NCBI GenBank assembly: GCA_900541485.1
Contig: UQJW01000006.1
Location: 1-64,000, forward strand
Source of the DNA: an uncultured Dialister sp.
GTDB lineage: Bacteria > Bacillota > Negativicutes > Veillonellales > Dialisteraceae
Reading direction: 5' to 3'
Length of the DNA stretch: 64,000 nt
The notes under the pieces are model-generated. The model worked only from the letters and a program-made list of their open reading frames with translations. It made no database searches and was not told the DNA's origin. This document shows positions 43,062 through 52,655 of the stretch, one piece after another (the stretch's first letter is position 1; every line of letters begins with the position of its first letter). The position numbers and the translations under genes were made by a program.

Positions 43062-45239
43062 ATGCAGGAGCGACTGAAAATAGCTTATTCTTCCCATGCA
43101 TTGGATATGTTCGGGTCTATAGGAAAGAGAGATATCGTAGATGTGTTTCAAACGGATTTTACCGATGTGTCTGCAGTTGTCATTACCGATACAGATATAG
43201 CAGCTTTGAAAAATCCCAGAATTCATGCTTTTGAAATCCCTGTTTTTTTAATTCGCACTGAGTCGGGCAGAGATGATTTGATTGGTCAGGCTTACAGCAT
43301 CATTGATCCGGGGGATGGGGACAAGCATTTATATGCCCGCCAGATAGAGGGGGCCGCTTCCCGTTATGAGAAACAATTATTGCCTCCGTTTTTTAATCAT
43401 CTTGTTGACTATGTGGAAAGAGGAAATTCCCAATTTGATTGTCCCGGACACCAAGGAGGTGCTTACTTCCGTAAGCACCCTGCGGGACGTCTCTTTTATA
43501 ACTTTTATGGTGAAAACACATTCCGTGCCGATTTGTGCAATGCCGATGTAGAGCTCGGTGATTTGTTGATTCATGAGGGATCTGCATTGGAGGCACAGAA
43601 ACATGCAGCCCGCGTTTTTCATGCCGATAAAACCTACTTTGTATTGACAGGGACATCGGGGGCGAATAAAGTGGTGCTGAATGCGCTTCTTGCACCGGGA
43701 GATATTGTTCTCTATGAAAGAAATAACCATAAGTCAGTCAGTTATGGTGCATTGATTCAGGCAGGAGCGACGCCTATTTATTTAGAGACGGCAAGAAACC
43801 CATTCGGTTCTATCGGGGGGATTCTGGAGCATTGTTTTAATGAAGAATATATTCGGAGGCTTGTGGCAGAACGGGATAAAAAGAAGGCCAAAGAAAAAAG
43901 ACCGATACGTCTAGCCGTTATCCAGCTGGGAAATTATGACGGCTGTATTTATAATGCCCGTCAGGTTATTGATAAAATCGGGCATCTTTGTGATTATATT
44001 TATTTTGATTCCGCCTGGGTCGGATACGAGCAGTTTATTCCCATGCTTCGTGATTGCAGCCCTCTTTTATTGGAGCTCACGCCTGAAGATCCGGGGATTA
44101 TTGTCTCTCAATCCGTTCATAAACACCAGGCCGCTTTTTCCATGTCGTCACAGATTCATAAAAAAGATTCTCATATCAAAGGCCAGGATCGCTATGTAAC
44201 TCATAAGCGGTTGAACAATTCTTACATGCTTAATGCGTCGACTTCGCCTTTTTACCAAATTTTTGCTTCTCTGGATATGAATGCCCGTATGCAAGAAGGG
44301 GAAGGTGGGGCACTTCTTTGGAAAGAATGTATGGAGCTGGCTGTCAATACGAGAAAAGCGGTAATTCGAAGCTGTAAATATTTGAAGCCCATGATTCCTC
44401 CGGTCGTTCAGGGCAAAAAATGGGAAGAATGGGCAACAAGTGATATTATCCGCGATATTGCCTATTTTACATTCGAACCGGGGGGCAAGTGGCATTCTTT
44501 CCAGGGCTATGGGAAAGGGCAGTATTACATAGACCCGATGAAGCTGATGTTTACCACACCCGGTATCAATGTGGAAACAGGAAGGTATGAGAAATTCGGT
44601 ATTCCCGGAATCGTGGTTGCCCAATATTTAAGAGAAAATGGAGTCATTCCTGAAAAATGTGACTTGAATGACATTTTATTTATCTTGACGCCGGCAGAGT
44701 CCAAAACAAAAATGGATAATTTGATTTCCAAAATGCGCCATTTCGAAGACCATATAGATAAAGACACTCTTATGGTCAAGATGCTGCCTACCCTGTACCA
44801 CAGATACCAGAACCGATATAATGGCTACACTATTCGTCGTTTGTGCCAGGAAATTCACGATTTCTATAAAGCAAGAAAGGTCAATGTTTTACAAAAACGC
44901 TTGTTCTTAAAAAATTATTTTCCCGAATATGCTATGAGTCCGCAAGAAGCAAATCACGAACTGGTTCGCGGACACGGGGAACTTGTCGATCTTGAAGAAG
45001 CAGAGGGGCGAGTAGCTTTAGAGGGCGCCTTACCGTATCCGCCGGGCGTTATATGCATTCAACCGGGGGAACGGTGGTCAGAAACGGCACAGGCATATTT
45101 TGAAGCGCTTTGCGGTGTATATAATGAATTCCCGGGATTTGAACCGGAATTGCAAGGAGTGTACATGGAAAGAGCCGTTGACGGTAAGTACCATGTTTAT
45201 GTCCATGTACTGAAAAAGGAATATGAACAATCAGTATGA
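43062..45239 (+). CDS. Orn/Lys/Arg decarboxylase, ornithine type, paralogue 1
   Basis: A 725-aa PLP-dependent basic amino acid decarboxylase of the large, inducible fold-I type. The PLP lysine is in SQSVHKHQAAFSMS, and the cofactor-binding region reads ERNNHKSVSYGAL. It aligns along its full length with the second decarboxylase at 48-50 kb and with SpeC/SpeF proteins. It differs in the active-site loop TGTSGANK, where SpeF-like enzymes have NGTSxSNK. Ornithine is the likely substrate, lysine or arginine cannot be excluded. AGGAG supports the ATG. Confidence 0.9.
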   Translation: MQERLKIAYSSHALDMFGSIGKRDIVDVFQTDFTDVSAVVITDTDIAALKNPRIHAFEIPVFLIRTESGRDDLIGQAYSIIDPGDGDKHLYARQIEGAASRYEKQLLPPFFNHLVDYVERGNSQFDCPGHQGGAYFRKHPAGRLFYNFYGENTFRADLCNADVELGDLLIHEGSALEAQKHAARVFHADKTYFVLTGTSGANKVVLNALLAPGDIVLYERNNHKSVSYGALIQAGATPIYLETARNPFGSIGGILEHCFNEEYIRRLVAERDKKKAKEKRPIRLAVIQLGNYDGCIYNARQVIDKIGHLCDYIYFDSAWVGYEQFIPMLRDCSPLLLELTPEDPGIIVSQSVHKHQAAFSMSSQIHKKDSHIKGQDRYVTHKRLNNSYMLNASTSPFYQIFASLDMNARMQEGEGGALLWKECMELAVNTRKAVIRSCKYLKPMIPPVVQGKKWEEWATSDIIRDIAYFTFEPGGKWHSFQGYGKGQYYIDPMKLMFTTPGINVETGRYEKFGIPGIVVAQYLRENGVIPEKCDLNDILFILTPAESKTKMDNLISKMRHFEDHIDKDTLMVKMLPTLYHRYQNRYNGYTIRRLCQEIHDFYKARKVNVLQKRLFLKNYFPEYAMSPQEANHELVRGHGELVDLEEAEGRVALEGALPYPPGVICIQPGERWSETAQAYFEALCGVYNEFPGFEPELQGVYMERAVDGKYHVYVHVLKKEYEQSV

Positions 45240-45248
45240 TATAGCAAA

Positions 45249-45273
45249 ATAGCCCTGAAAAAGGGCTTTTTTT
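45249..45273 (+). terminator. Terminator after decarboxylase 1
   Basis: A short AGCCCT/AGGGCT stem with loop GAAAA and an eight-T run. Confidence 0.7.
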
Positions 45274-45308
45274 TGTAAACACCTAATTGTTGGTGAAAGA
45301 GGTTTGTC

Positions 45309-46466
45309 ATGAAAGAGATGAAAGAAATATTTTATCAGAATGCATACCAAAGAGAATTTGATGCTGAAGTATTAACTTGTAAGTCCGGGAAAAGAGGATG
45401 GGGAATTGTATTGTCAGAAACTGCTTTTTATCCTGAGGGAGGAGGACAACCGGGTGATCGGGGCTTTTTAAATGATGTACCGGTTACGGATACGAGGAAA
45501 AAAGAGGATTACATCGTCCATTATACTGCCGAAAAAATTCCTGTAGGAGCGAAAGTTCATGGGGCCATCGACTGGGAACGTCGTTTTGATTACATGCAAA
45601 ACCATTCGGGAGAACATATCTATTCCGGACTGGTGCATCAAAGATTCGGTTTTGATAATGTGGGATTTCATATGTCCGAAGAAACAGTGACGATTGATTT
45701 CAACGGAAGTTTTACGATGGATCAGGCCTTGGAAATAGAAAAAGAAGCGAATCGGATTATCTATGATAATGAGGAAACCCATATATTTTTTCCGAATAAA
45801 GAAGAACTTGTCGGTCTGGAGTACAGGAGCAAGAAAGAGCTGAGCGGCGTGATAAGAATTGTCGAATTCAAAGGGGCGGATATTTGCGCCTGCTGTGGAA
45901 CTCATGTAAAAAGGACGGGAGAAATCGGCATTATAAAGGTTTTGTCTTTGATTCGTCACAAGTGTGGTGTCCGGCTCTCAATCATCTGTGGAAAAAGAGC
46001 GCTTGCTTATTTTGACAAAATTGACAAGGCCAATAAAATAATCAGTCGCCTTTTTTCCTCAAAACCTGATGAAACGGTAGAGGCAGTAAGACACTTTATA
46101 AATGAGCAAAACCAATTAAAAGAAAAACTCAATGCGGTTAATCAAAAATATTTCCAAATCAAGGCCGAATTACTGGAGTCGGCCTCGGTCGTTTTCACGA
46201 TTGAAGAAGGGATGACCATGATGGAAATCAGAAAATTTTGTGAGTACCTCACCGGAACAGAAAAAGGAAACTTATACGTTGTTCTTACATCCGACTCGAA
46301 AGGCAGGTATCATTATGCGATAGGAAGCCGTTCCATAAACGTAAAAGAAAAAGTGACCGGATGGAATAAGAGTTTGAACGGGAAAGGAGGGGGGAAGCCG
46401 GATGTTGTTCAAGGCAGTTTTTATACTGATTTAGAAAATATTAAAGATATTTTATTAAAAGAATAG
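45309..46466 (+). CDS. Alanyl-tRNA editing protein (AlaX-like with DHHA1 domain)
   Basis: A 385-aa stand-alone editing protein related to the editing and C-terminal part of alanyl-tRNA synthetase; it hydrolyses mischarged Ser- or Gly-tRNA-Ala. The N-terminal barrel has FYPEGGGQPGDRG. The metal site is formed by QNHSGEHIYS (HxxxH) and ICACCGTHVKRTGEIG. The C-terminal half holds a DHHA1-type region ending in GGGKPDVVQGSF. There is no aminoacylation domain. It lies 69 nt after the decarboxylase behind a terminator, so it is probably separate. Confidence 0.92.
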   Translation: MKEMKEIFYQNAYQREFDAEVLTCKSGKRGWGIVLSETAFYPEGGGQPGDRGFLNDVPVTDTRKKEDYIVHYTAEKIPVGAKVHGAIDWERRFDYMQNHSGEHIYSGLVHQRFGFDNVGFHMSEETVTIDFNGSFTMDQALEIEKEANRIIYDNEETHIFFPNKEELVGLEYRSKKELSGVIRIVEFKGADICACCGTHVKRTGEIGIIKVLSLIRHKCGVRLSIICGKRALAYFDKIDKANKIISRLFSSKPDETVEAVRHFINEQNQLKEKLNAVNQKYFQIKAELLESASVVFTIEEGMTMMEIRKFCEYLTGTEKGNLYVVLTSDSKGRYHYAIGSRSINVKEKVTGWNKSLNGKGGGKPDVVQGSFYTDLENIKDILLKE

Positions 46467-46479
46467 ATTAAAAAATATG

Positions 46480-46514
46480 AAAAACCCGCAGTTAATAGAA
46501 ATCTGCGGGTTTTT
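46480..46514. terminator. Convergent terminator between alaX and potE
   Basis: A 12-bp perfect stem AAAAACCCGCAG / CTGCGGGTTTTT with an 11-nt loop; A- and T-runs make it bidirectional. Confidence 0.88.
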
Positions 46515-46544
46515 GGAAATATATAAATAATTAGGAGAGTTAGT

Positions 46545-47876
46545 TTAAGCGGCGTTTTTATTATCTTCTTTTGCTTTGGAAAGATCGAATTTATCAGAGG
46601 CGAATCCGTAAAGTGTCCAACCGAAGAAGGTAACGATGGCACCATAGGTCATTGCTTCAAATCCGGAAGCATAGCAAGCATATAAACTGTAAATGGAAGC
46701 AAGAAAAGCAATAAAAGTGGTTGTTTTCAATTCAGAACCCAAATGACTGACTGCCTTCATGATGACAATGATGGAAGCCATACATAAGAGGTAAGGAATA
46801 ATATTGGTGATTGTCGCTAAGTTAACCAAGGTTTCGAACTGTTCATTTAAGGAGGGGCTGATGGTCATCAGGCCAAAGAGAGACTGGATGCAGGTAATAG
46901 CAATCATACCGGCAATAGGAGCTCCTTTAGAGGTAAGCTTCTGGAGAAAGGCCGGGAAATATCCTTCGTCAGCACCGGCTTTAAATACGTTGGCAATGGT
47001 AAACTGCCAGCCGAGAAGAGAACCGAAGCAGGAAATAACCATGAGTCCCATGACGATATGACCGACTGTGCCGCCAAACATATTAGCAAATACCATGCCG
47101 AACGGTGCGGTAGATGTCAAAAGAGCAGAAGCAGGAACAATTCCGAAAATAATATTTGTGGAAACGATGTAGCAAGCGGCAGCTAATAGTGTGCCTCCGA
47201 GAACTGCTTTTGGTACGTTTACTTCAGGATTTTCAACAGCATCTGCGTTGGCACAAGCCGATTCCATACCAAGGAAAGCCCACAGTGTCATTGTAATGGA
47301 GTTGGTAGCCGCTTCCCCGAAAGGCATATTGTTTACGTTCCAATTTGCCATGTACATGTCAGGTGAGAAAAAGAACCAGCCGATGATAGCGAGACCGATA
47401 CAAGGGATAATAACACCCCACACGGTGATAGAAGAAACACTGCCGGTGTATTTCGGCCCACCGAAATTAAGCACGGTGGCTAACCAGAGTACACCGATGG
47501 TGGCTACTGCAGTCATGACAGGATCTAAAGTTTTGCCCAAAAATCCGCAACCATATCCTACGGCGGAAATAGCAATTGCCGTATTAGCAAAAATTAAAGA
47601 TACACCATATGTATAATTGGCCATAAAGTTGCCGGCTTTGCCGAAAGAATATTCTGCATAGCCACCCATGCCGCCTCCTTTTTTACTGTACATGCCGCAT
47701 TTGGCAAATACATAGGCAAGACACATGGATCCTACAGCGGTAACAAGCCAGGAAACGATGGAAAGAGCACCGACCTGGGCAAGTTTGGATGGAAGCATAA
47801 TAATGCCGGAACCCATCATGTTAACAGCTGTCAATACGGTCAGCTGCATAACGCTCATTTTGTTACTTTGACTCAT
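46545..47876 (-). CDS. potE: Putrescine/ornithine antiporter PotE-type
   Basis: A 443-aa APC-family transporter with about 12 helices. The first-helix motif NMMGSGIIMLPSKLAQVG is that of PotE/CadB-type basic amino acid antiporters, and WAFLGMESACANADAVENPE carries the conserved acidic residue region. It follows the ornithine decarboxylase gene (47977-50160) on the same strand by 100 nt. The pair matches the speF-potE arrangement: ornithine is taken in, decarboxylated with uptake of a proton, and putrescine is exchanged outwards. Lysine/cadaverine exchange is a weaker alternative. Confidence 0.9.
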   Translation of the reverse strand: MSQSNKMSVMQLTVLTAVNMMGSGIIMLPSKLAQVGALSIVSWLVTAVGSMCLAYVFAKCGMYSKKGGGMGGYAEYSFGKAGNFMANYTYGVSLIFANTAIAISAVGYGCGFLGKTLDPVMTAVATIGVLWLATVLNFGGPKYTGSVSSITVWGVIIPCIGLAIIGWFFFSPDMYMANWNVNNMPFGEAATNSITMTLWAFLGMESACANADAVENPEVNVPKAVLGGTLLAAACYIVSTNIIFGIVPASALLTSTAPFGMVFANMFGGTVGHIVMGLMVISCFGSLLGWQFTIANVFKAGADEGYFPAFLQKLTSKGAPIAGMIAITCIQSLFGLMTISPSLNEQFETLVNLATITNIIPYLLCMASIIVIMKAVSHLGSELKTTTFIAFLASIYSLYACYASGFEAMTYGAIVTFFGWTLYGFASDKFDLSKAKEDNKNAA

Positions 47877-47976
47877 AATAAATTGCTCCTTCAGATTTAG
47901 GAATTTCTAAGGGGATAGACTGTGCCAAGAGATATTATAATATCCCTTGGCACAGGACTATGCCGGGTAAAAATCA

Positions 47977-50160
47977 TTATTTTACGTTATTCTCGAATTC
48001 TTTTTTCAAAACATATCCATAAGCATGTTTTTTGCCGTCAGCGGCTTCTTGTACATAAACCCCTTGAATTTCCGGAGCAAATCCCGGGAGCTGGTTAATA
48101 CCTTCGACAAGATCAAGGAAATATTCCACACATGTCTTGGACCATTTTTCACCGGGGTGTACGCAGAGAACTCCCGGAGGATAAGGCAGAGCACCTTCCA
48201 GTGCTACACGGCCTTCAGCTTCTTCCAAGTCGATGAGTTCACCATGACCGCGCATGAATTCGTACTGTGCAATTTGGGGATTCATGACATATTCCGGGAA
48301 ATAATCTGCGAGGAATAAGTGTTTCTGTAAGGTGAATACTTTTCTGTCCTTGTAGAAATCGTGCATTTCTTGGCAGAGCCGGCGAATGGTGTAGCCTCTG
48401 TATTTTTCTTCGTTTGCATGGTAAACGGAAGGAAGTACTTCAGCCATCGGTGCATCTTCATCAATCAGCTTTTCAAATCGAATCAGTTTGGCTACAAGAT
48501 CGTCCATTTTGGTCTTGTTTTCTGCCGGGGTCATGAGGAAAAGAATGTCATTCAAGTCACATTTTTCCGGAATGATTCCGTTTTCGCGGAGATAGTTGGC
48601 CAAAATATTTCCCGGGATACCGAATTCTTCATAGCCGTTGTTTTCGATATCGATACCGCAGGTAACAAACTGTAATTTCATTGGATCAATAAAGTACTGG
48701 CCTTTGCCATAGCCTTCGAATCCATGCCATTTAGCGCCCGGTTCAAATGCCCAGTAGTTGATATCGTTGGCCATTTTTTCGGTATCGCCGTCTTCCCATT
48801 TCTTTCCATAAACTACTGGCGGAACGAGAGGACGGATATAGTGACAGTGACGAAGTACTTGCTTACGGGTTTCGATAACGGTCTTTACCGCATCTACCCA
48901 AAGTTTTCTGCCTGCTTCGCCTTCATGCATCTTGGCATTGACATCCAATGCTGCGAAGAGTTGGTACAGCGGAGAGGTAGAAGCGTGCATCATGAATGCA
49001 TTGTTGACTCTCTTATGAGGAACATAACGATCCTGTCCTTTAATATGAGAGTCCTTCTTATGAATCTGGGAAGTCATGGAGAAACCGGCTTGCTGTTTAT
49101 GAACAGACTGGGAAACAAAAATTCCGGGATCTTCCGGTGTGAGGTCAAGAAGCAGCGGGCTGCAGTCCTTCATCATCGGAATGAACTGTTCGTAGCCGAC
49201 CCAAGCGGAATCGAAGAAAATATAATCGCAGAGGTGGCCGATTTTATCAATAACCTGACGGGCATTGTAGATGCAGCCGTCATAGGTGCCGAGCTGTATA
49301 ACTGCCATACGAATCGGACGTTTTTCTTTAGCTTTGGCCGGATCTTTTTCTGCGACCAATTTACGGATATAATCTTCATCGAAGCAATGTTCGAGAATGC
49401 CTCCGATAGAACCGAATGCATTTCTTGCAGTTTCCAGGTATACCGGGGTGGCACCGGCTAATACAAGAGCACCATGATCGACAGATTTATGGTTGTTCCT
49501 ATCAAAAAGAACAATATCGCCGGGAGAGAGTACAGCATTCAAGACCACTTTATTGGATGTAGAAGTACCGTTTAATACAAAGTAGGTTTTATCTGCATTG
49601 TATACACGTGCTGCATGTTTCTGTGCAGTCAAAGCCGGACCTTCGTGAATCAGGAGATCGCCCATGGCAACGTCAGCGTTGCAGAGATCAGCTCTAAAAA
49701 CATTTTCACCGAAGAAATCATAGAAAACACGTCCGGCCGGGTGTTTGCGGAAGAACGCACCGCCCTGGTGACCGGGGCAATCAAACTGGGAATACCCGTT
49801 TTCTACATATTTTTGAAGATCTTTAAAGAAAGGCGGGAGCACTGTTTCTTCATAATGAGTGGCAGCACTTTCAATCTGACGGGAATAGAAATCACGATCT
49901 GTCTCATTCAAATCGATAACACGGTATACACGGCCGATGATGTCATCGCTGACATGGGAATCATTATCTTTAATCAGTAATACAGGAATTTTGAAAGCGT
50001 CAATCATTTCGTTCTTCAATACATCTGCATCAGATTCGGTAATAACGACGGCAGCAACATCGGTATAATCTGTTTCACCGACATTAACAATTTCACGATT
50101 CGGAACTGCTCCAAAAATCTCGAGAGCTTTTTCAGAATAAGCAATTTTTAAACGTTTCAC
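47977..50160 (-). CDS. speF: Ornithine decarboxylase (SpeF-like), paralogue 2
   Basis: A 727-aa PLP-dependent decarboxylase of the inducible ornithine type. It has the SpeC/SpeF active-site loop LNGTSTSNKVVLNA, DRNNHKSVDHGAL, and the PLP lysine in SQSVHKQQAGFSMTSQIH. It makes putrescine and consumes a cytoplasmic proton. The start is a GTG with AGGAGG at a good distance. It forms an operon with the antiporter downstream, which argues for acid resistance or polyamine supply. A long leader of over 400 nt lies before it (see findings). Confidence 0.93.
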   Translation of the reverse strand: MKRLKIAYSEKALEIFGAVPNREIVNVGETDYTDVAAVVITESDADVLKNEMIDAFKIPVLLIKDNDSHVSDDIIGRVYRVIDLNETDRDFYSRQIESAATHYEETVLPPFFKDLQKYVENGYSQFDCPGHQGGAFFRKHPAGRVFYDFFGENVFRADLCNADVAMGDLLIHEGPALTAQKHAARVYNADKTYFVLNGTSTSNKVVLNAVLSPGDIVLFDRNNHKSVDHGALVLAGATPVYLETARNAFGSIGGILEHCFDEDYIRKLVAEKDPAKAKEKRPIRMAVIQLGTYDGCIYNARQVIDKIGHLCDYIFFDSAWVGYEQFIPMMKDCSPLLLDLTPEDPGIFVSQSVHKQQAGFSMTSQIHKKDSHIKGQDRYVPHKRVNNAFMMHASTSPLYQLFAALDVNAKMHEGEAGRKLWVDAVKTVIETRKQVLRHCHYIRPLVPPVVYGKKWEDGDTEKMANDINYWAFEPGAKWHGFEGYGKGQYFIDPMKLQFVTCGIDIENNGYEEFGIPGNILANYLRENGIIPEKCDLNDILFLMTPAENKTKMDDLVAKLIRFEKLIDEDAPMAEVLPSVYHANEEKYRGYTIRRLCQEMHDFYKDRKVFTLQKHLFLADYFPEYVMNPQIAQYEFMRGHGELIDLEEAEGRVALEGALPYPPGVLCVHPGEKWSKTCVEYFLDLVEGINQLPGFAPEIQGVYVQEAADGKKHAYGYVLKKEFENNVK

Positions 50161-50189
50161 TGGAATGACCTCCTAATAACGAATAATGT

Positions 50190-50262
50190 AACAACAGTAT
50201 AAAAGGGCTGTCGTGTGCACATCGCCAGACCGCTTTTGCATGTGTTGCAGAAGACTGTTGTT
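50190..50262 (-). promoter_or_regulatory. Structured 5' leader candidate of speF
   Basis: AACAACAGT (50190-50198) and ACTGTTGTT (50254-50262) are exact inverted repeats. Inside them CTGTCG (50208-50213) and CGCCAG (50223-50228) flank the palindrome TGTGCACA (50214-50221). The nested arms would fold the last 100 nt of the speF leader. The known enteric speF leader works through a short ornithine-sensing peptide; I see no such peptide here. Confidence 0.45.
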
Positions 50263-50720
50263 TTACAATTACATGATAAAGGAGGATGCAGACTGTATAC
50301 CAATACTTATTTACTGCAGTAAGAGGAATTAATTGTGATTTAATCATAATTTTGATATATAAAAAAATAAAAACTTATAAAATAACCAAAAAGTTATTAT
50401 TAAAAATGCTATTATATTAATCAATATTCATAACAGAGAAAACATACTTTCGAAAATAAAAAAGATAAAAATTCATTTACAATGATAGAATATAAAATCA
50501 TATGTTCTTTGGTATCATTTAAAAAATGAGTAGAGAATACATAAATATACATATTTATAATTTATGTAAAATTTTTCTTTAGCTTTACATAAATTATAAA
50601 AATATGACATATATGATATAAAGGTGTGTGAATTATAAAAATAAACAAAATATATAATCAAAAAAATTGAAATTGGGGAAATATAATAATATAATTGTTA
50701 TATTAAATAAAAGGAAAAAT

Positions 50721-50767
50721 AAAGAAACAAGCGGTCCTAGACCTTCTCGGATTGCTTGTTTCTTTAT
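50721..50767 (-). terminator. Terminator of the LysR gene
   Basis: Arms AAAGAAACAAGC (50721-50732) and GCTTGTTTCTTT (50754-50765) pair over 12 bp. On the minus strand they are followed by TTTATTTTT, just after the LysR stop codon at 50785. Confidence 0.75.
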
Positions 50768-50784
50768 GATTATCTCTGTTTTTG

Positions 50785-51687
50785 TTATTTATTTAGATTG
50801 GCGGTGCTTTCTACGAAGGACCAGAAATTATCTATAATATATTCTTGTAATAATACGGCGACAAGGGGAAGTGGGGCATCTGTACGCCATGATAAATTTA
50901 AATAGCGGTAACAGTTGTCGTCTTGCAGAAAAAGAGATTCAACGCCTTCACCACGAGCAGCATACCAGGTAAGTTGGGGCACGATTGCAACGCCCAGACC
51001 GGCGCGAATAAACTCCCTGACGGTGTTCGGATTATCACTTTCCATGACAATGGATGGTTCAAATCCGGCAGCATAGCAAAGCTGATCTGTTGTGCTTCTG
51101 AGCCACATGCCTTTTGGAGCGGTAATAAATTTATCATCAGCAAAATCGGTTAATTTAACCTGCCTTGCTCCGGCAAGAGGGTGATTTTTAGGTAAAAGCA
51201 TAATCAGATTTTCTTTAAACAATGTGACCGTATTGTCATTATCAATCTTTTCATTACTGGAAAATAAAGAGAGGTCACTCTGTATATCTGAAGACACGGG
51301 GGATTTTTGGTTCAGTATTTCTAAAATAGATTCCGGATGCTCTTGTTTGAATTTCATCAGGAAAACAGGAATCAGTTGCGTAGCAGAACCGATGTACAGT
51401 TTGACTGTCATCTGCTGCATGTTTTTTGATTCCTTTAAATCGTGTTTCAGTTGCTCCAGCTGTTTTAAAAATGCATTGGCATGCTTTAAAAGAATTTCTC
51501 CATCGCGGGTTAATTTTATACTCCGGCCCGTACGTTCAAATAAACTCACGCCGAGCTCCGCTTCCAATCCTCCAATGGTTCTTGACAAGGCAGGCTGGGC
51601 AATATGCAGGCTCTCTGCCGCTTTTGTCAAGTGTTGCATTTCGGCGGTCCGTTGGAAGTAAAGTAAGGATATAAAATTCAGTTTCAT
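50785..51687 (-). CDS. LysR-family transcriptional regulator
   Basis: A 300-aa LysR-type regulator. Residues 1-60 form the winged helix-turn-helix (FQRTAEMQHLTKAAESLHIAQPALSRTIGGLE, about 11-42), followed by the effector domain. ATG 51687 with AAAGGAG upstream is chosen over a reading from 51735. The gene is divergent from the amino-acid importer that starts at 51887, a layout typical of a LysR regulator that controls its neighbour. The effector may be an amino acid or a sulfur compound. Confidence 0.92.
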   Translation of the reverse strand: MKLNFISLLYFQRTAEMQHLTKAAESLHIAQPALSRTIGGLEAELGVSLFERTGRSIKLTRDGEILLKHANAFLKQLEQLKHDLKESKNMQQMTVKLYIGSATQLIPVFLMKFKQEHPESILEILNQKSPVSSDIQSDLSLFSSNEKIDNDNTVTLFKENLIMLLPKNHPLAGARQVKLTDFADDKFITAPKGMWLRSTTDQLCYAAGFEPSIVMESDNPNTVREFIRAGLGVAIVPQLTWYAARGEGVESLFLQDDNCYRYLNLSWRTDAPLPLVAVLLQEYIIDNFWSFVESTANLNK

Positions 51688-51830
51688 GTGGGAAACTCCT
51701 TTATATAATATAAGTATATAGAACAGAGAAAACATAAATTGACATCTAAAAATATTGTATCATGGTAAGAAGTCTTTTGCGAAAAGCAAGTTGACTAAAA
51801 GCATTTTTCAAAAAATAAAAATGGAAAATA

Positions 51831-51859
51831 TTGACATATATGAATAATTATGCTAATAT
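51831..51859 (+). promoter_or_regulatory. Predicted promoter of the amino-acid ABC importer
   Basis: TTGACA at 51831-51836 and TAATAT at 51854-51859 with 17 bp between, the same two boxes and spacer as at the orphan binding-protein gene. The decamer TTGACTAAAA at 51791-51800 is also shared with that promoter. Confidence 0.7.
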
Positions 51860-51886
51860 CTGTATATTATTGAATAGGGTGATGAT

Positions 51887-52645
51887 ATGAAAGATAATAA
51901 AAGTAAGCAAATTATCTATGAAATTAAGCATTTAAAAAAATCATTCGGGAAAACAGAAGTACTCAAAGATATCAATATGCAAATATATAACGGGGAAGTA
52001 GTAACGATTATCGGGCCGTCCGGTTCCGGGAAAAGTACTTTTCTCCGATGCTTAAATTTACTGGAAAAGCCGACCGGAGGGGAACTTTGGTTCGAAGGAA
52101 AGTTGATTGATGAGAAAACAGACGTAAAAATGCTGCGTCGTGATGTGGGGATGGTCTTTCAATCTTTTAATTTATTTCCTATGATGACTGCGATAGAAAA
52201 TGTTATGTATGCACCTGTGCATATTAATAAGCTGAATAAAAAAGAAGCGGAAGATTTAGCGATGGAATTATTATCCCGTGTCGGAATGGGTGAAAGGGCC
52301 TACCATTATCCGGGAGCACTTTCAGGGGGGCAGCAACAGCGGGTTGCTATTGCTAGAGCATTGGCAATGAAGCCGAAAATGTTGCTTTTTGATGAACCTA
52401 CTTCGGCACTGGATCCCGAATTGGTAGGAGATGTACTTTCTGTCATGAAGGAAGTCGCGATGGGGGGAATGACGATGGCTGTCGTTACTCACGAAATGCA
52501 ATTTGCCCGCTCGGTTGCCGATCATGTGGTTTTTATGGATAAAGGATATATAGTGGAAGAAGGCAGACCGGAGGAGATTTTCACACATCCTGCGGAAGAA
52601 AGAACACAAACTTTTTTAAAACGTCTGCTGCATAGTGAAATTTAA
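51887..52645 (+). CDS. Polar amino acid ABC importer ATPase
   Basis: A 252-aa ATPase of the GlnQ/HisP/TcyC type. Walker [10 protein letters not shown] is near residue 48, the Q-loop region [20 protein letters not shown] is typical of this class, the signature is [15 protein letters not shown], and Walker B is [17 protein letters not shown]. The start has GGGTGATG. It is the first gene of an ATPase-permease-binding protein operon; the permease follows after 10 nt. Confidence 0.95.
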   Translation: MKDNKSKQIIYEIKHLKKSFGKTEVLKDINMQIYNGEVVTIIGPSGSGKSTFLRCLNLLEKPTGGELWFEGKLIDEKTDVKMLRRDVGMVFQSFNLFPMMTAIENVMYAPVHINKLNKKEAEDLAMELLSRVGMGERAYHYPGALSGGQQQRVAIARALAMKPKMLLFDEPTSALDPELVGDVLSVMKEVAMGGMTMAVVTHEMQFARSVADHVVFMDKGYIVEEGRPEEIFTHPAEERTQTFLKRLLHSEI

Positions 52646-52655
52646 GGAGTCAATC

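Larger units (their letters stand above)
50161..50784. other. Long intergenic region with the speF leader
   Basis: About 620 bp, very AT-rich in the right two-thirds. The part next to speF (50190-50262) is GC-richer and contains nested inverted repeats, described separately. Otherwise I see the terminator of the LysR gene and no further gene. The speF promoter is not obvious. Confidence 0.6.

Noticed and set aside
48724..49461. Plus-strand frame of 245 codons opposite speF
   Set aside because: It is antisense to a gene with full-length family similarity; the product has no domain pattern and no ribosome site.
50132..50347. A 71-codon minus-strand frame across the speF start as a possible leader peptide
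   Set aside because: It runs through the speF ribosome site into the gene, lacks its own good ribosome site and does not resemble the known ornithine-sensing leader peptide.
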